Under the pieces are notes generated by a model. It was given only the letters and a program-made list of their open reading frames with translations, ran no database searches and was not told the origin of the DNA. A program made the position numbers and the translations under genes. Shown in pieces: positions 1-10,600 of a stretch of DNA of 64,000 bases (its first letter is position 1; each line of letters starts with the position of its first letter). The stretch is from Prado023 sp964418695 (GTDB lineage Bacteria; Actinomycetota; Actinomycetes; S36-B12; CAIYMF01): NCBI GenBank assembly GCA_964418695.1, contig CAYQMN010000002.1, positions 195,525-259,524 of the forward strand, given 5' to 3'.

Positions 1-854
1 CGCGACTCCAGGCGGATGACGTGCTCCTGATGCAGCTGCAGCTCCGCGGCGTCCTCGATCGTGATGATGCGCTCGTTCTCGGGGAGGAAGCTGGACAGCA
101 CATTGAGGGTCGTCGTCTTGCCCGAGCCGGTGCCGCCGGACACCAGGATGTTGGCCTTGCCCGTCACGCACGCACTCAGGAAGGTGGCCACCTGGCGGTT
201 CAGGGTCCCGAACGCGATCAGGTCCTCCACGGTGAACGGGTCGGCGGCGAACTTGCGGATCGTCATGGCCGGGCCGTCCACCGCCAGCGGCGGAATGATG
301 GCGTTGACGCGGGAGCCGTCGGGCAGCCGGGCGTCGACCATCGGGGAGGACTCGTCCACGCGCCTGCCTACCCGGCCGACGATCTTGTCGATCGTGCGGC
401 GAAGGTGCGCATCGTTGGAGAATCCGGCGTTGACGTGCTCGATGCGGCCGAATCGCTCGATGTAGATCGTGTCGAAGCCATTGACCATGACCTCGGTCAC
501 CTCGGGGTCCCGCAGGAAGGGCTCCAACGGGCCGTAGCCGAGGATCTCGTCGGCGATCTGCTGAGCCAGCGCCCCGCGCTCGGCCGCCGGCATCGGGGTC
601 TGGTCCTGGGTGAGGACCTCGTGCAGCACGACCCGGACCCGCTGATTGAGGTCCGTCTCGGTCAATTGCGTCTGGTACAGCTGCGGACCGAGCGATTCCA
701 CCAGGGCCGCGTGCACGCTCTTCTTGATCTCGGCGTGCGGGTCGACAGCGCGCTTTCGGGAACGCTGGACGCGTGCCACCGCGTCGGTGTCCGGAGTCGT
801 GATGTCGAACTCCCGGCCCTTGCGGGCCTGACTGAGCCGGTCGGACAGGCTCAT
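1..854 (-). CDS. cpaF: CpaF/TadA-family secretion ATPase, C-terminus outside window
   Basis: This is the hexameric P-loop ATPase that powers assembly of Flp/tad pili at the cytoplasmic membrane. About 284 N-terminal residues are visible. They include the family segments VNGFDTIYIERFG (a stretch near residue 120), then IPPLAVDGP, and a Walker A motif SGGTGTGKTT near residue 250. The ATG at 854 overlaps the stop of the upstream cpaE-like gene as ATGA, which indicates translational coupling. The gene continues past the left edge, where tadB and tadC would be expected from known tad loci (inference). The family call is firm; the 3' part is unseen. Confidence 0.93.
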   Translation of the reverse strand, partial: MSLSDRLSQARKGREFDITTPDTDAVARVQRSRKRAVDPHAEIKKSVHAALVESLGPQLYQTQLTETDLNQRVRVVLHEVLTQDQTPMPAAERGALAQQIADEILGYGPLEPFLRDPEVTEVMVNGFDTIYIERFGRIEHVNAGFSNDAHLRRTIDKIVGRVGRRVDESSPMVDARLPDGSRVNAIIPPLAVDGPAMTIRKFAADPFTVEDLIAFGTLNRQVATFLSACVTGKANILVSGGTGSGKTTTLNVLSSFLPENERIITIEDAAELQLHQEHVIRLES

Positions 855-2020
855 CGGGTCCGCCGCAAGCGCAGGCCGGTCCGCTTGTGGGCATCAGGGG
901 GCTGGCCAGTGAGCTGCTCGGAGACCAGGTCGCCGATGGCCTGAGCCACGGTCGAACGCGCCTGGTCAGTGACGACCGGGACGCCGCGGTTCGTCGAGGA
1001 CGGGACCAGCCGGGAGCTGGGGATGTTCGCGACCACCGGGATGCCCAGGGCCTTGGCGACCTCCCGGGGCTCCAGCCCGACCTTCGAGTCGGCGCGGTTC
1101 ATCACCACGCGAAGCCGATCCACCGGGAAGGCTACGAGCCGAAGCGTCTCGATCGCGATCTTGAGGTTCTTCAGCGACGGGATGTCCAGCGTCGTCACGA
1201 GGAACACCAGCTCGGAAGCCTCCATGATGATGATGGCGCGCTCATCGAGGCTGGGTGCGGTGTCCGCGATGATGTAGTCGTACTCGGGCAGCGCGACCTG
1301 AATCAGCCGCCGCATGAGCGCGCTGCTGACCTGCTCGTGCACGCCCGGATCCGTCGGCGGCGCCAACACGTGCAACCCCGACTCGTGAGGGGTCACCAGC
1401 TGCTCCAGGGCCGCGGCATCCAGCCGCTCGCCCATGGCTACGAGCTCCTCGAAGGTGTGCTCGGGGCGCATGCCCAGGGAGATCGGGACGTCCCCGAACG
1501 CGAGGTCGAGGTCCAGCAGCAGGGTCCGGTACCCCTGGCGGGCCAGCAGGACGCCCATGTTGACCGCCAGAGTCGTCTTCCCGGCCCCTCCCTTGGGCGA
1601 GAAGACAGTCAGCATTCGTCCCCGCTGCGCTGAGGGTGCCTCCGCGGGCAGGTCACCCTGGCGGCGCAGGGCGGACGTCAGGTCCATGCTGCGCCGCACG
1701 GCCTCGGTGAGACCAGTCAGGTCGCGCTCGGCGACCACCTCACGGATGCCCGATCGGCTCGCCTGCGCGAGCACCGCCGCGTCGGTGCGCCGCCGCACCA
1801 GCAGGACGCCCATGGTGGGGTTGGTCGCCCGTGCCCGCTCGGCGAAGTCCAGGGCGCGGTCCAGGTCGATGCTCGATCCCAGGATCACAGCCTTGCAGTC
1901 CGGCCGATCCCGCAGGAATCCGGTGAGCTCGTCGAACGTCCCCACGGTGGCGGTCGCGGGGCCGATGGCCTCACGCAGCGAGTCCCTGTTCAGGGCGTCA
2001 GGTTCGAGCAGGACAGGCAT
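851..2020 (-). CDS. cpaE: CpaE-like ParA/MinD-type ATPase of the Flp pilus locus
   Basis: A 389-residue protein with two parts. Residues 1 to about 125 look like a degenerate receiver domain (CKAVILGSSIDLD, then GVLLVRRRTDAAV). Residues 135-370 are a MinD/ParA-type ATPase with the deviant Walker A KGGAGKTT at 143-150 and a DLDLAFGD segment after it. CpaE proteins are thought to position the pilus machinery at the membrane. The C-terminus is basic (GLRLRRTR). It lies between cpaB- and cpaF-like genes on the same strand, with a 4-bp overlap to cpaF. The symbol reflects family membership; the polar localisation role known in Caulobacter is not shown here. Confidence 0.88.
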   Translation of the reverse strand: MPVLLEPDALNRDSLREAIGPATATVGTFDELTGFLRDRPDCKAVILGSSIDLDRALDFAERARATNPTMGVLLVRRRTDAAVLAQASRSGIREVVAERDLTGLTEAVRRSMDLTSALRRQGDLPAEAPSAQRGRMLTVFSPKGGAGKTTLAVNMGVLLARQGYRTLLLDLDLAFGDVPISLGMRPEHTFEELVAMGERLDAAALEQLVTPHESGLHVLAPPTDPGVHEQVSSALMRRLIQVALPEYDYIIADTAPSLDERAIIIMEASELVFLVTTLDIPSLKNLKIAIETLRLVAFPVDRLRVVMNRADSKVGLEPREVAKALGIPVVANIPSSRLVPSSTNRGVPVVTDQARSTVAQAIGDLVSEQLTGQPPDAHKRTGLRLRRTR

Positions 2021-2088
2021 GGGAGGCTCTCTCGTCAGGTTAGCGACCAGTCTCGATGTTCGCGATCACTCTCGCTCGACGTTGGCGA

Positions 2089-2826
2089 TCAGTCTCGTAG
2101 ATTGTCGGTGGTCGTCCCCCCGGCGGTGCCATTCGTGGCGGACTTGTCGTTGAGCAAGGCCAGGTACAGGCTGCCCGAGGTCTGGGCCTGCACCACTTGC
2201 TGCGCCTGCTTCTGGGTCAGGGCGAGCGTCAGGATCGCCGTCGGGATGGACTCGGTGTTGCTCGTGCCGTCTGCGGCCGAGGCGGTCGGACTCGCCGTGG
2301 AGGGGCCGACCGCGACGACCGGAACGCGGGGCAGCAGGAGCGCTGTCTGGGTCTGGGGCTTGCCGGCGATGCCCTCGGCGGTCACGAAGATGGCGACCTC
2401 GGAGCCGGGGCGGACGAAGCCGGCCACTCGCTGCGGATCACCGAGAGACACCGAGACTGCCATCGTCCCCTCGGGCAAGGGCAGGCCGACGCCTGTCTGC
2501 TGCTGAGCCCCGAACATGCCGGAGAGGAGGACCTGACCCGCGAAGATGGTGCTGACGGCCGCCTGGTCGACGACCGGGGTCAGATCGCTGATAGCCCCGG
2601 AAGGGACGTAGTCGAGGGGCACCTTGCGCAGCTCGGCGTAGCCGTTCGCTGAGATCTCGGCACCAGTGGTACCCACCTCGATGGTGTGGGTGGCCACCAG
2701 CACCTGTACGAGCTCTTGACCGGCCAGTGCGGCATCCTTGGCCTTCGCCGCGTACATCCACACCAAGACAGTGCCCAATGCGGCCACCGACAATGCGGCG
2801 ATCAGCAGGATCGTGCGGCGTCCCAT
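2089..2826 (-). CDS. cpaB: CpaB/RcpC-like Flp pilus assembly protein
   Basis: A 245-residue protein with one N-terminal membrane segment (ILLIAALSVAALGTVLVW) followed by an SAF-like region. VLVATHTIEVGTT, then GQVLLSGMF and VSVSLGDPQRVAGFVRPGS are typical of CpaB/RcpC proteins, which sit in the cell envelope and help stabilise the secretion channel or pilus. The open frame extends much further upstream, but the start at 2826 is preferred because GAGGAAC lies just before it and the membrane segment begins at residue 5. It is the first gene of the leftward cpaB-cpaE-cpaF run. The Ala/Ser/Thr-rich stretch near residue 190 looks like a linker. Confidence 0.85.
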   Translation of the reverse strand: MGRRTILLIAALSVAALGTVLVWMYAAKAKDAALAGQELVQVLVATHTIEVGTTGAEISANGYAELRKVPLDYVPSGAISDLTPVVDQAAVSTIFAGQVLLSGMFGAQQQTGVGLPLPEGTMAVSVSLGDPQRVAGFVRPGSEVAIFVTAEGIAGKPQTQTALLLPRVPVVAVGPSTASPTASAADGTSNTESIPTAILTLALTQKQAQQVVQAQTSGSLYLALLNDKSATNGTAGGTTTDNLRD

Positions 2827-3091
2827 GGTCAGTTCCTCGCTGGCGAGTCCGTGCATTGGCGTGCAACTGCGCGGTGGCCCCCACCCTCCAGGTGGCATGC
2901 CGCGGTCGATTCTGGCGCCAATTGTAGGTCGGTGCCTCGGGTCCCAGGCGCACGCACGGGGACTACGGACGGTCCGAGCGACGTGAGGGCGGCTGTTCAA
3001 CCGGTCGATGCCCGAGTCAACTGCGGCTACCCTTGCTTGCGGGTGTGACGCAGGTAGTCGGCTGCGCGCGCTCAGCACGCTGGGAGGCACC
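2827..3091. promoter_or_regulatory. Divergent intergenic region between cpaB and tadE
   Basis: A 265-bp gap between the leftward cpaB gene and the rightward tadE gene. It must hold both promoters if the two halves of the tad locus are separately transcribed. I see ribosome binding sites on each side, but no clear promoter or operator that I would commit to. Confidence 0.4.
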
Positions 3092-3706
3092 GTGCGGCAT
3101 CGTGTTCGTGGGTTGGGCCGTTGCGGGCCTGTGCCTGAGTGGACTCGGCGCCGTCGGGGACGCGACGAGCGCGGCGCGGCGGCGGTCGAGGCGGCGATTC
3201 TCGTGCCGGTGCTCGCCTTGTTCTTCCTCGGGATGGTCGATCTGGGCCTGTTCATGAGATCCAACGTCGAGGTCACGACGCTGGCCCGGAACGGCGCGCT
3301 CGTCGCATCGTCGGAGCCTGGCCTGTCATCCTCGGATTCCGAGGCGGCGAGCGTCTCCCGGGACACCGTGAAGGCGATCGCCATCTCGGCGTCGACGCTG
3401 GACTTCGAGGAGATGGAGGTGACCATCTACAGGGCGACCCCCGACGACCCGGATCCCGCCACTGCCTGTTCCACCAACTCCACGGACTGTGTGATCTACC
3501 GAGGCTCGGCAGAAGGGCTGACCTATTACAAGGGGGGCTATCAGCCCAGCGACAGTGTTTGCTCGGGTGGCGATGACGACTACGTCGGAGTGGTCGTCCG
3601 AGCCCGCCACGATTGGCTGGCCAATGTCTTCGGGACCTCCACGACGTACGTCACAGGCCGGACAGTGATGAAGGTCGAGCCGTTCGTCTGCCCGCCGCCC
3701 GAATAG
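3092..3706 (+). CDS. TadE-family pseudopilin
   Basis: A 204-residue protein. After a basic N-terminus (about 30 residues) comes RGAAAVEAAILVPVLALFFLGMVDLG, the prepilin-like hydrophobic segment with the conserved Glu at its fifth position (AAVEA). This marks TadE/TadF pseudopilins, which are processed by a prepilin peptidase and sit in the membrane as part of the Flp pilus system. The rest is an exported domain with four or more Cys (for example CSTNSTDC). The GTG at 3092 is chosen because GGGAGG sits 4 bp upstream; an earlier ATG at 3008 lacks such a site. Confidence 0.85.
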   Translation: MRHRVRGLGRCGPVPEWTRRRRGRDERGAAAVEAAILVPVLALFFLGMVDLGLFMRSNVEVTTLARNGALVASSEPGLSSSDSEAASVSRDTVKAIAISASTLDFEEMEVTIYRATPDDPDPATACSTNSTDCVIYRGSAEGLTYYKGGYQPSDSVCSGGDDDYVGVVVRARHDWLANVFGTSTTYVTGRTVMKVEPFVCPPPE

Positions 3707-3721
3707 CCAGGACCGCCTGCC

Positions 3722-4243
3722 ATGAATCAATCCGCCCGAGTGCGCGCGCTGCTCGACCGCGACGAGGAGAACGGTGCCGTCGCCGTCTATGTGGCGCTGA
3801 TCCTCGTGGTCCTCATGATCGTCGCCGCGTTCGCGATCGATCTGTCGCGCTGGTACGTCGAGCTGCAGCGATTGCAGGGTGCGGCGGACGCTGGGGCCTT
3901 GGCCGCCGCGCCGCTCCTGCATGACGAAGGCAAGGCAGAAGAAGAGGCAAGAACGACTGTGGGCCTCAATGGATACTCGAAGCTGAGCGCGACGCCCAGC
4001 AGCGTGACTCCCGCCGGGCCGAAGACTCGCATGCGGGTGACCGTGGAGGGCGCCGTCACCAATGCCTTCGCCAGCCTCTTCGGGTTCACGACCACGACCC
4101 TGCATCGCAGCGCGACCGCGGAGTACGTCGAAGTCCCCTGCGACGAGCCATCGAGTGAGATCCAGCTCCTGATGCTCGACGACGAGGCCGGGGATGACTG
4201 CGCAGCGCGAGAACCCGTGATGCATGCTCGGTTGGTCGAGTGA
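3722..4243 (+). CDS. TadG-like Flp pilus protein, short form
   Basis: A 173-residue protein whose N-terminus (NGAVAVYVALILVVLMIVAAFAIDL, followed by LQRLQGAADAGALAAA) matches the Tad/TadG N-terminal domain. That domain has a hydrophobic segment and then the ADAGALAAA motif. Full TadG proteins usually carry a long extracellular domain; this one ends after about 110 further residues, so it is a short member. It lies 15 bp after the first tadE-like gene and its stop overlaps the start of the next one, so the three probably form one transcript. Exposed on the outer face of the membrane (inference). Confidence 0.8.
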   Translation: MNQSARVRALLDRDEENGAVAVYVALILVVLMIVAAFAIDLSRWYVELQRLQGAADAGALAAAPLLHDEGKAEEEARTTVGLNGYSKLSATPSSVTPAGPKTRMRVTVEGAVTNAFASLFGFTTTTLHRSATAEYVEVPCDEPSSEIQLLMLDDEAGDDCAAREPVMHARLVE

Positions 4244-4827
4244 TGAGGCGGTCTTCCGGACTCTCAGGCGGGGACCGGGGTGCCACCGCTCTTGAGTTCG
4301 CGTTGGTCTTCCCGATCGTCATGCTTCTCACATTCGCGATCATCGAGTTCGGCTTCCTCGTCCGAGATCAGGTCGCCACCGTGAACCTGGTCAGGGACGC
4401 CTCACGCATCGCTTCGGCCAACCCACGGGTCGGCACTGTGGATGGGCACCGGACGAAGGGCCCCGACGCCTCGTTCGCCTACCTCGCCGCGCGGGCGATC
4501 GAAGGCAGCCGCACGGCCTTGCCGAAGGACTCGATCAAGGAGCTGTGGGTCTACCTGGCCGACGGGGGTGGGAACCCGGGGTCTTGCGATCCCCACTCGT
4601 GCGTGCGCTACGTCTGGGCGGATGGCTCTTTCGACTTTGCAAGTGTCACCAGCAAGTGGGATCCCAAGTCGATCAATGCCTGTCCGGGTCCCCAAGGTCA
4701 ATCGGTCGGCGTCTATCTCACGGTGCGGCACCAGGGCCTGTTCGGCAGCCTGTTCCCCACGTACCGGACGCTCAGCGACCGGAGCATCGTGAAGTTCGAT
4801 CCGATGCCCGAAGGGATCTGCGAATAG
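4243..4827 (+). CDS. TadE-family pseudopilin (second copy)
   Basis: A 194-residue protein with the TadE signature RGATALEFALVFPIVMLLTFAIIEFGFLV, that is, a basic N-terminus, a prepilin-type segment with the conserved Glu, and a long hydrophobic helix. The downstream exported domain has paired Cys (CDPHSC). Its ATG overlaps the TGA of the TadG-like gene; a GTG one codon earlier is an equal alternative. Two TadE-like pseudopilins flanking a TadG-like protein is a common actinobacterial arrangement. It ends 32 bp before the convergent flippase-like gene. Confidence 0.85.
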   Translation: MRRSSGLSGGDRGATALEFALVFPIVMLLTFAIIEFGFLVRDQVATVNLVRDASRIASANPRVGTVDGHRTKGPDASFAYLAARAIEGSRTALPKDSIKELWVYLADGGGNPGSCDPHSCVRYVWADGSFDFASVTSKWDPKSINACPGPQGQSVGVYLTVRHQGLFGSLFPTYRTLSDRSIVKFDPMPEGICE

Positions 4828-4859
4828 GGGCTTTGACGAGAGTCGGGACAGGGTCGTCC

Positions 4860-7433
4860 CTACAGCAGGCCGCGGTTGCTCAGGCTGCGGAACGAGAACC
4901 ACCCCGGGATCGTCGGCAGCCAGAACGTGACCGTGCGGAACAGCAGGGTCGCCGAGACGGCCAGCCCCGACTCCACGCCGGCCGCGGTGAGCCCGGCGGC
5001 CAGCGCCGCCTCGACGACACCCAGGCCGCCGGGCGTCGGTGCGGCCTGGCCGATCGTCGACCCGGCCAGGTAGACGAACGAGATCGCGGCCAACGACCCC
5101 GAGTCGGTGAAGGCCCGCACGCAGGCCACCAGGCACAGGCAGTACGCGAGGTTCAGCATGAGGATGCCGCCGAAGCCCTCGATCAGCTTGGCCGGGCGCT
5201 GGGCGACGGTGAGCAGCCGGGGCACCACCTGGTCGACCATCGGCCGGATGCGGTTGGTCAGCCACCGGCGGATCTGGGAGACCGAGGCCAGCCCGCCGAT
5301 CACGATCGCCAGGACCCCGATGCCGATGACCACCTCGCGCGGCGGATCGAACGACATGTCCGTCTGGGTTCCCGCGGCGATGCCCACGAGCAGCATGAGG
5401 CTCACGTGCACGCCGAACGCGACGAGCTGGGAGACCGCGATCGAAGCGGCCGACGCCGCCGGCGGAAGTCCCGCGCGGTTGAGGTAGCGGGCGTTGACGG
5501 CCACCGCCCCCAGGGTCGGCGGGGACACCAGGGTGGCGAACGAGGCGGCCAGCTGTGCCTTGAAGGTGTTGAAGAAGGGAAGCCGGTCGGGCACGAACCC
5601 GGACAGGCTCAGCGTCGCCCCGACGTAGGTGGTTACCGAGAGCGCCAGGGCGATCAGCGCCCAGCGCCAGTCGGCGTTGGTCACGACCTCCACCAGGTCG
5701 ACCTGGGCCAGCTGGGAGAGCAGCAGGTACCCGGCCACCGTGCCCAGGAGCATCGTGACGACGGTGCGCGGCTTGAGCCGCTCGAGGTTGATCGGCTCGA
5801 CCTCGATGGCCGGGTTCACCTCGAGCAGCGCCTCGCGTACCTGGTTGAGCAGACCCTTGCGCGCGCGCAGCGCCGCGCGGGTGGGGCCGGACAGCGCCAC
5901 TGCCTGGAGGACGGGCAGCGCCCGCAGCAGCGCCTCGTCGCCCAGGACCGCACGGCCCGCGGCCACCGCGGACGCGACGTCGGTCTGCAGGGCCTGGGTC
6001 ACCAGCATCTCGGCCACGTCCAGGCGCAGGGTGATGTCGCCGGCGGCCACCACGCCGGACTCGACCCCGGTCAGGTAGGTGTCCGGCCCCAGGTAGTGGA
6101 TGTTGGCCGCATGGATGTCCTGGTGGGCCAGGAACCGGGCCTGGAGCCGGGCCACTGCCCGCCAGGCCGCCTCGAGCTCGTCCCGGGTCGGGCGGGCAGT
6201 GTCCGATCCCGGCGGCACGACGCGGCCCCCGCGCGCCTCGTAGGCCAGCAGAGCGGAGTCGGCGCTGACCATGGAGGCGACCCGCAGATGGGGGGTCGGC
6301 GCCTGGGCCGCCTGGGCCGCGTAGGACATGAGGGCCGCCCGGTCGACCGCGGCGCTCATCGACAGCGACCCCGAGGTGCGGTGCCCGCGCAGCCGGATCG
6401 CCCGCCAGATCGCCTCGTCCACCCCGGAGCCCTCGAGGTCGCGGTCCAGGACCACGATGTCCAGCTGCTCGCCCTCCAGGGTCACGGCGTGGTAGCGCCG
6501 CCCCGAGCCAGTGCCCTCGCTGGCGCGCAGCATCACCAGCGGCAGCCCGCCCTCGGCCAGCGTCCGCGCCACCTCGGTGCCGGCCGGCCGGGTCGTCGGC
6601 GTGCCCAGCGCGTAGCGGACCATCAGGCCGACCGCCGCGCCGACCAGGATCGAGAGCCCCTGGGCGGCGATCGTGCTGCCCGGCGCGATGGCTCCGACGA
6701 TGCCGACCACGGTGAACAGGGCGGTCGCGGCGACCTTCCAGCGCGGCCGGGCCATCAGCCGCGCGACGGTCACGAACGCGACCAGTCCGCCGAGCAGGGG
6801 CGCGGTCGGGTAGGCCACGACGCCCGGCACCGGGTAGGCCCCGGTCAGCGCCCGGAACAGGGACTCGCTGCCGTGGTCGCTGACCAGGACCGAGATGACC
6901 GACAGGAGGATGTCGGCCAGCACCAGGGCGCCGATCGCCTCCAGCAGCTGGCGGCCGCGCCGCCGGACCAGCAGGCTGATCGCGCCGGTCAGCGGCAGCA
7001 GCACGATGCCCAGTCCGGCGGCCGAGTTCAGCAGCAGGGCCACTAGGTCGGGCAGCCGGCTCTGGGCGCGGGCCAGGTCGGAGTCGATGGCGATGGTGGT
7101 CGTCTGGGCGGCCATCGCGATCCCCACCACGGCCAGGGCGCCGAGGACTGCGGCGACCGCGCCGACCAGGTCTCGGGGGCGGCGCAGCCGGGTGCGGAAG
7201 GCGCCCTCCTCGATGACCACGGTGGCCCCGGTGGTCGAGCGTCTGGCTGGGTCCGGCGGTGGCTCCGGGGCCGCGAGGGCGGGCAGTCGCCCGGTGCTGG
7301 CCGGGTCGGGGGGCGGGGTTGGGGGCGGGGCCGGGGGCGGGGCTGGGGGCGGGGCCGGGGGCGGGAGCGCGGAATCGGTGGTGTCGGGCGAGGGCTGGAG
7401 TGCGCCACCCGCCTCCTCACCCGTCTGCGCCAT
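4860..7433 (-). CDS. YbhN/LPG-synthase-TM family membrane protein with kinase-like middle domain
   Basis: An 857-residue multi-pass membrane protein. The first ~70 residues are a cytosolic Pro/Ala-rich tail (repeated PPPAP units). Next is a membrane block (about 95-270), then a soluble kinase-like region containing HQDIHAANIHYLGPDTYL, which resembles the catalytic loop of aminoglycoside/LPS kinase-type folds but with later key residues altered. The C-terminal ~300 residues are the PF03706 flippase-like domain (SQLAQVDLVEVV, GLPPAASAASIAVSQLVAF, APTPGGLGVVEAAL). The substrate is unknown. The ATG at 7433 is the first start after an untidy upstream open frame. It diverges from adnA. Confidence 0.82.
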   Translation of the reverse strand: MAQTGEEAGGALQPSPDTTDSALPPPAPPPAPPPAPPPTPPPDPASTGRLPALAAPEPPPDPARRSTTGATVVIEEGAFRTRLRRPRDLVGAVAAVLGALAVVGIAMAAQTTTIAIDSDLARAQSRLPDLVALLLNSAAGLGIVLLPLTGAISLLVRRRGRQLLEAIGALVLADILLSVISVLVSDHGSESLFRALTGAYPVPGVVAYPTAPLLGGLVAFVTVARLMARPRWKVAATALFTVVGIVGAIAPGSTIAAQGLSILVGAAVGLMVRYALGTPTTRPAGTEVARTLAEGGLPLVMLRASEGTGSGRRYHAVTLEGEQLDIVVLDRDLEGSGVDEAIWRAIRLRGHRTSGSLSMSAAVDRAALMSYAAQAAQAPTPHLRVASMVSADSALLAYEARGGRVVPPGSDTARPTRDELEAAWRAVARLQARFLAHQDIHAANIHYLGPDTYLTGVESGVVAAGDITLRLDVAEMLVTQALQTDVASAVAAGRAVLGDEALLRALPVLQAVALSGPTRAALRARKGLLNQVREALLEVNPAIEVEPINLERLKPRTVVTMLLGTVAGYLLLSQLAQVDLVEVVTNADWRWALIALALSVTTYVGATLSLSGFVPDRLPFFNTFKAQLAASFATLVSPPTLGAVAVNARYLNRAGLPPAASAASIAVSQLVAFGVHVSLMLLVGIAAGTQTDMSFDPPREVVIGIGVLAIVIGGLASVSQIRRWLTNRIRPMVDQVVPRLLTVAQRPAKLIEGFGGILMLNLAYCLCLVACVRAFTDSGSLAAISFVYLAGSTIGQAAPTPGGLGVVEAALAAGLTAAGVESGLAVSATLLFRTVTFWLPTIPGWFSFRSLSNRGLL

Positions 7434-7605
7434 TCGCGCATGCTCCCACGCGAGGCCACGCGGGGGTGGACGGGCGCCACCGACCCCGGGGATGTGCGCG
7501 GAGCGAGCTCGCCGCTGACCGGTCAGCGTGCAGCACTCCGGCGGCGCCGACGGCCGGTTGTCACACCCCTGTGGTTGCCTTGGCGGCGCGAGAGGGGAGG
7601 GCGAC

Positions 7606-10600
7606 GTGAGGGCCCAGGCTGGGGGAGCGGTGCCGCAGGTGCTGCTGGACCGTGCGGTCCCGCAGGCGCTGCCGGCGCCGATGCTGGACGACCAGCAGCG
7701 GCGTGTGGTCGCGCATCGAGGCGGGCACCTGCTGGTGCTCGCCGGCCCGGGCACCGGCAAGACCACGACGCTGGCCGAGGCGATCGTGGCGCGGCTGACC
7801 CAAGGGCCCGACCAGCTGCCGGCGGAGTCCGTGCTGGCCCTCACGTTCGGTCGCCGGGCGGCCGGTGAGCTGCTGGAGCGGATCGGCCGGCGGATCGGCG
7901 GGGCGGCGCTGCCGGTGGTCAGCACGTTCCACTCCTTCGCCTACGGGGTGCTGCGCGAGTTCGCCAGCCCCGAGGACTTCCGCGCGCCGCCGCGCCTGCT
8001 CACAGCCGCCGAGCAGGACGCCCGCCTGCGTGAGCTGCTGGGCCACTCGGTGCGCGAGGGCCGGCTGGAATGGCCGGCGAGCCTGTCCGCCGCGGTGGGC
8101 ACCCTGGGCATCGCCGAGCAGGTGCGCTCGCTGCTGGGGCGGGCGCGCAGCCTCGGCCTGGACCCCGAGCAGCTCAGCGCGTTCGGTCGCCGCGAGGGCA
8201 TCCCGGTGTGGGCCGCGGTGGGGACGTTCCTCGACGAGTACCTCGACACGCTCGGCTTCGAAGGCGCGCTGGACTACGGCGAGCTGATCGCCCGGGCCGT
8301 CGCGCTGGCCGCCGACGAGCGGCGCGGCCGTCACCTGCGCGAGCGCTACCGGCTGATCGTCGTCGACGAGTACCAAGACACCGACCCCGGCCAGGTGCGT
8401 CTCGTGGCCGAGCTGGCGCGCGGCGGCGCGCAGGTGATCGCGGTCGGCGACCCCGACCAGGCCATCTATGGGTTCCGCGGGGCGGACGTGCAGGGCATCG
8501 TGCGCTTCCCCGAGGAGTTCGCCGACCCGGTGACCCGGCGACCGGCCGCGATCGAGGTGCTGCGGACCACGCGGCGGTTCCCCGAGCCGATCGCCCGGGC
8601 CGCCCAGTCTGTCCTCTCCTCGGTGCCGATCGCCGAGCTGCCCGCCGCCGTCGTGCGCGCGCATCGGTCGCCGGCCGCCCGGCCGGGCCCGGCTCGGATC
8701 GAGGCCTTGACGTTTCCGAGCTCGCTGGCCCAGGCCCAGGGCATCGCCGAGCTGGTGCTGGCCGCGCACGCCGGCAGTGCGGGCCAACCCGGCCTGGACT
8801 GGTCGCAGATCGCGGTGCTGGTCCGCAACCCGGCGCTGGCGGCAGCCGAGCTGGCCAGGTCGCTGCGGTCGGCCGGCGTCCCGGTGTGGCTGCCTCCCGA
8901 CGAGCTCGCCCTGGCCGACGAGCCGGCGGTGGTGACGCTCGCGGCGGTCCTCGAGCTGGCCCTGGACCCGGCCGGACAGCCGGCCAGAACCGGGCGCGAG
9001 CTGCTGGCCGGCCCGCTCGGCCGGGTCCCCCCGGTCGCCATCCGGCGGCTCGCTCGCGCGGTGCGGGTGGCGGCGCAGGCGGAGGAGAGGGGCTCGGCGG
9101 GCGAGCCGGAGGAGGGGGCGGGCTCGCCCGGAGTGGGGCCGAGTCGGCCAGGCAGTGCCGATGCGCTGCTGACCGCTGCCCTCGCGGAGGGTGTGCTGCC
9201 CGATGGCGCCGCCCTGCCACCCGGGGCGGTCGCGGGCTTCCGCCGGGTTTCGCGTGTGGTCGCTGCGGCGCGCTCGGCGGCCGAGGCGGACCTCATGGTC
9301 TCCGAGATCCTGTGGGCGGCCTGGTCGGCCACGGACTGGCCCGACCGGCTGCGGGCCGCCTCGTTCGGCGGCGGCGGGCCGGGGCTGCGTGCCGACCGGA
9401 ACCTGGACGCCATCCTTCGGCTGTTCGAGCTCGCGCATCGACTGCCTCCGCAGCGCACCGGCCGGGTCGGCATCCGCGCGTTCCTCAGCGAGCTGCGCGA
9501 CCTGCGGCTGCCCCAGGACCTGCGCACCACCGACCAGAGCGCGCGTGCGGGCGTCCGGCTGCTGTCGGCGCATCGCGCCAAGGGGCTGGAGTGGTCGATG
9601 GTCGTCGTCGCCGGCGTCCAGGAGGGGATGTGGCCGGATCTGCGCCTGCGCTCGGACCTGCTGCACGTCGACGAGCTGGGCCGCGACGGGCGCCTGCCCC
9701 AGCGCACGCATCCGCAGATCCTCGCCGAGGAGCGACGGCTGATGTACGTGGCGTGCACCCGGGCTCGATCCGCGCTGGTCGTGACCGCGGTCGCCGAGCC
9801 CTACGAGGGGGGTGCGCAGCCGTCGCGGTTCGTGGCCGAGCTCGGCGTCCCGGTGCGCGCGGCTGCCGTGCGCCGGGCGGCGCCGATGGCGGTTCCCGGG
9901 CTGATCCGGTCCCTGCGCGAGGCGGCCTGCGCACCGGTCGTCCGGCTGCCCGACGGCTCGCCGGACCCGCAGGTCGAGGAGCTGCGCACGGCCGCGACCG
10001 TCCGGCTCGCGGCGCTCGCGGCGCTCGCGGAGGCGCCCAACGCGGAGGCGCTCCGCGCGGAGACCTCCGGCGCGAAGTCCTCCCGTGCGGAGACCACGCG
10101 CGCGGAAGCCCTGGGGGTGGGGCCCGGCCAGACGCTGCTGGCCGCCGCCCACCCTGATCGGTGGTGGGGGGTCCGGGCGCTGACGTCGGGCGCAGGCGCT
10201 GGCGCTGGCGAGGGCGCACCCCCGGCCCCGGAGTCGTCCGTGGCGCGCGAGCCGTCTGTGCCGGGCGCTGGCGAGCAGCTCGATCTGTTCGCCGATCCCG
10301 GTCCCGGTCCCGGTCCTGCTCCGCCTGTCTGGCTCTCGCCCTCGGCCATCGAGTCGCTGCGGCACTGCCCGTTGCGCTGGTTCCTGGATCGCCGACTGGG
10401 GGCGAGCGCCCCCGCGGGTCCCAACGCCACGCTCGGGCTGCTCGTCCACGCGATCGCCCAGGCCATCGTCGAGGGTGAGGTGCCGGCCGACGAGCGGGCC
10501 ATCAGCCCGTTCGTCGACCAGATCTGGGAGCGGATGGGCTTCCCGGCTCGCTACCAGTCGAGTCACGAGCGCCAGCGCGTGCGGGCGATGGTGGCGACGC

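Noticed and set aside
2827..3426. Upstream extension of the cpaB frame by about 200 codons
   Set aside because: The extension is antisense to the tadE-like gene, and a good ribosome site precedes the internal ATG at 2826.
4545..7046. An 833-codon plus-strand open frame
   Set aside because: It is antisense to the YbhN-like gene, has Arg/Gln/His-rich composition typical of a shadow frame in GC-rich DNA, and no domain pattern.
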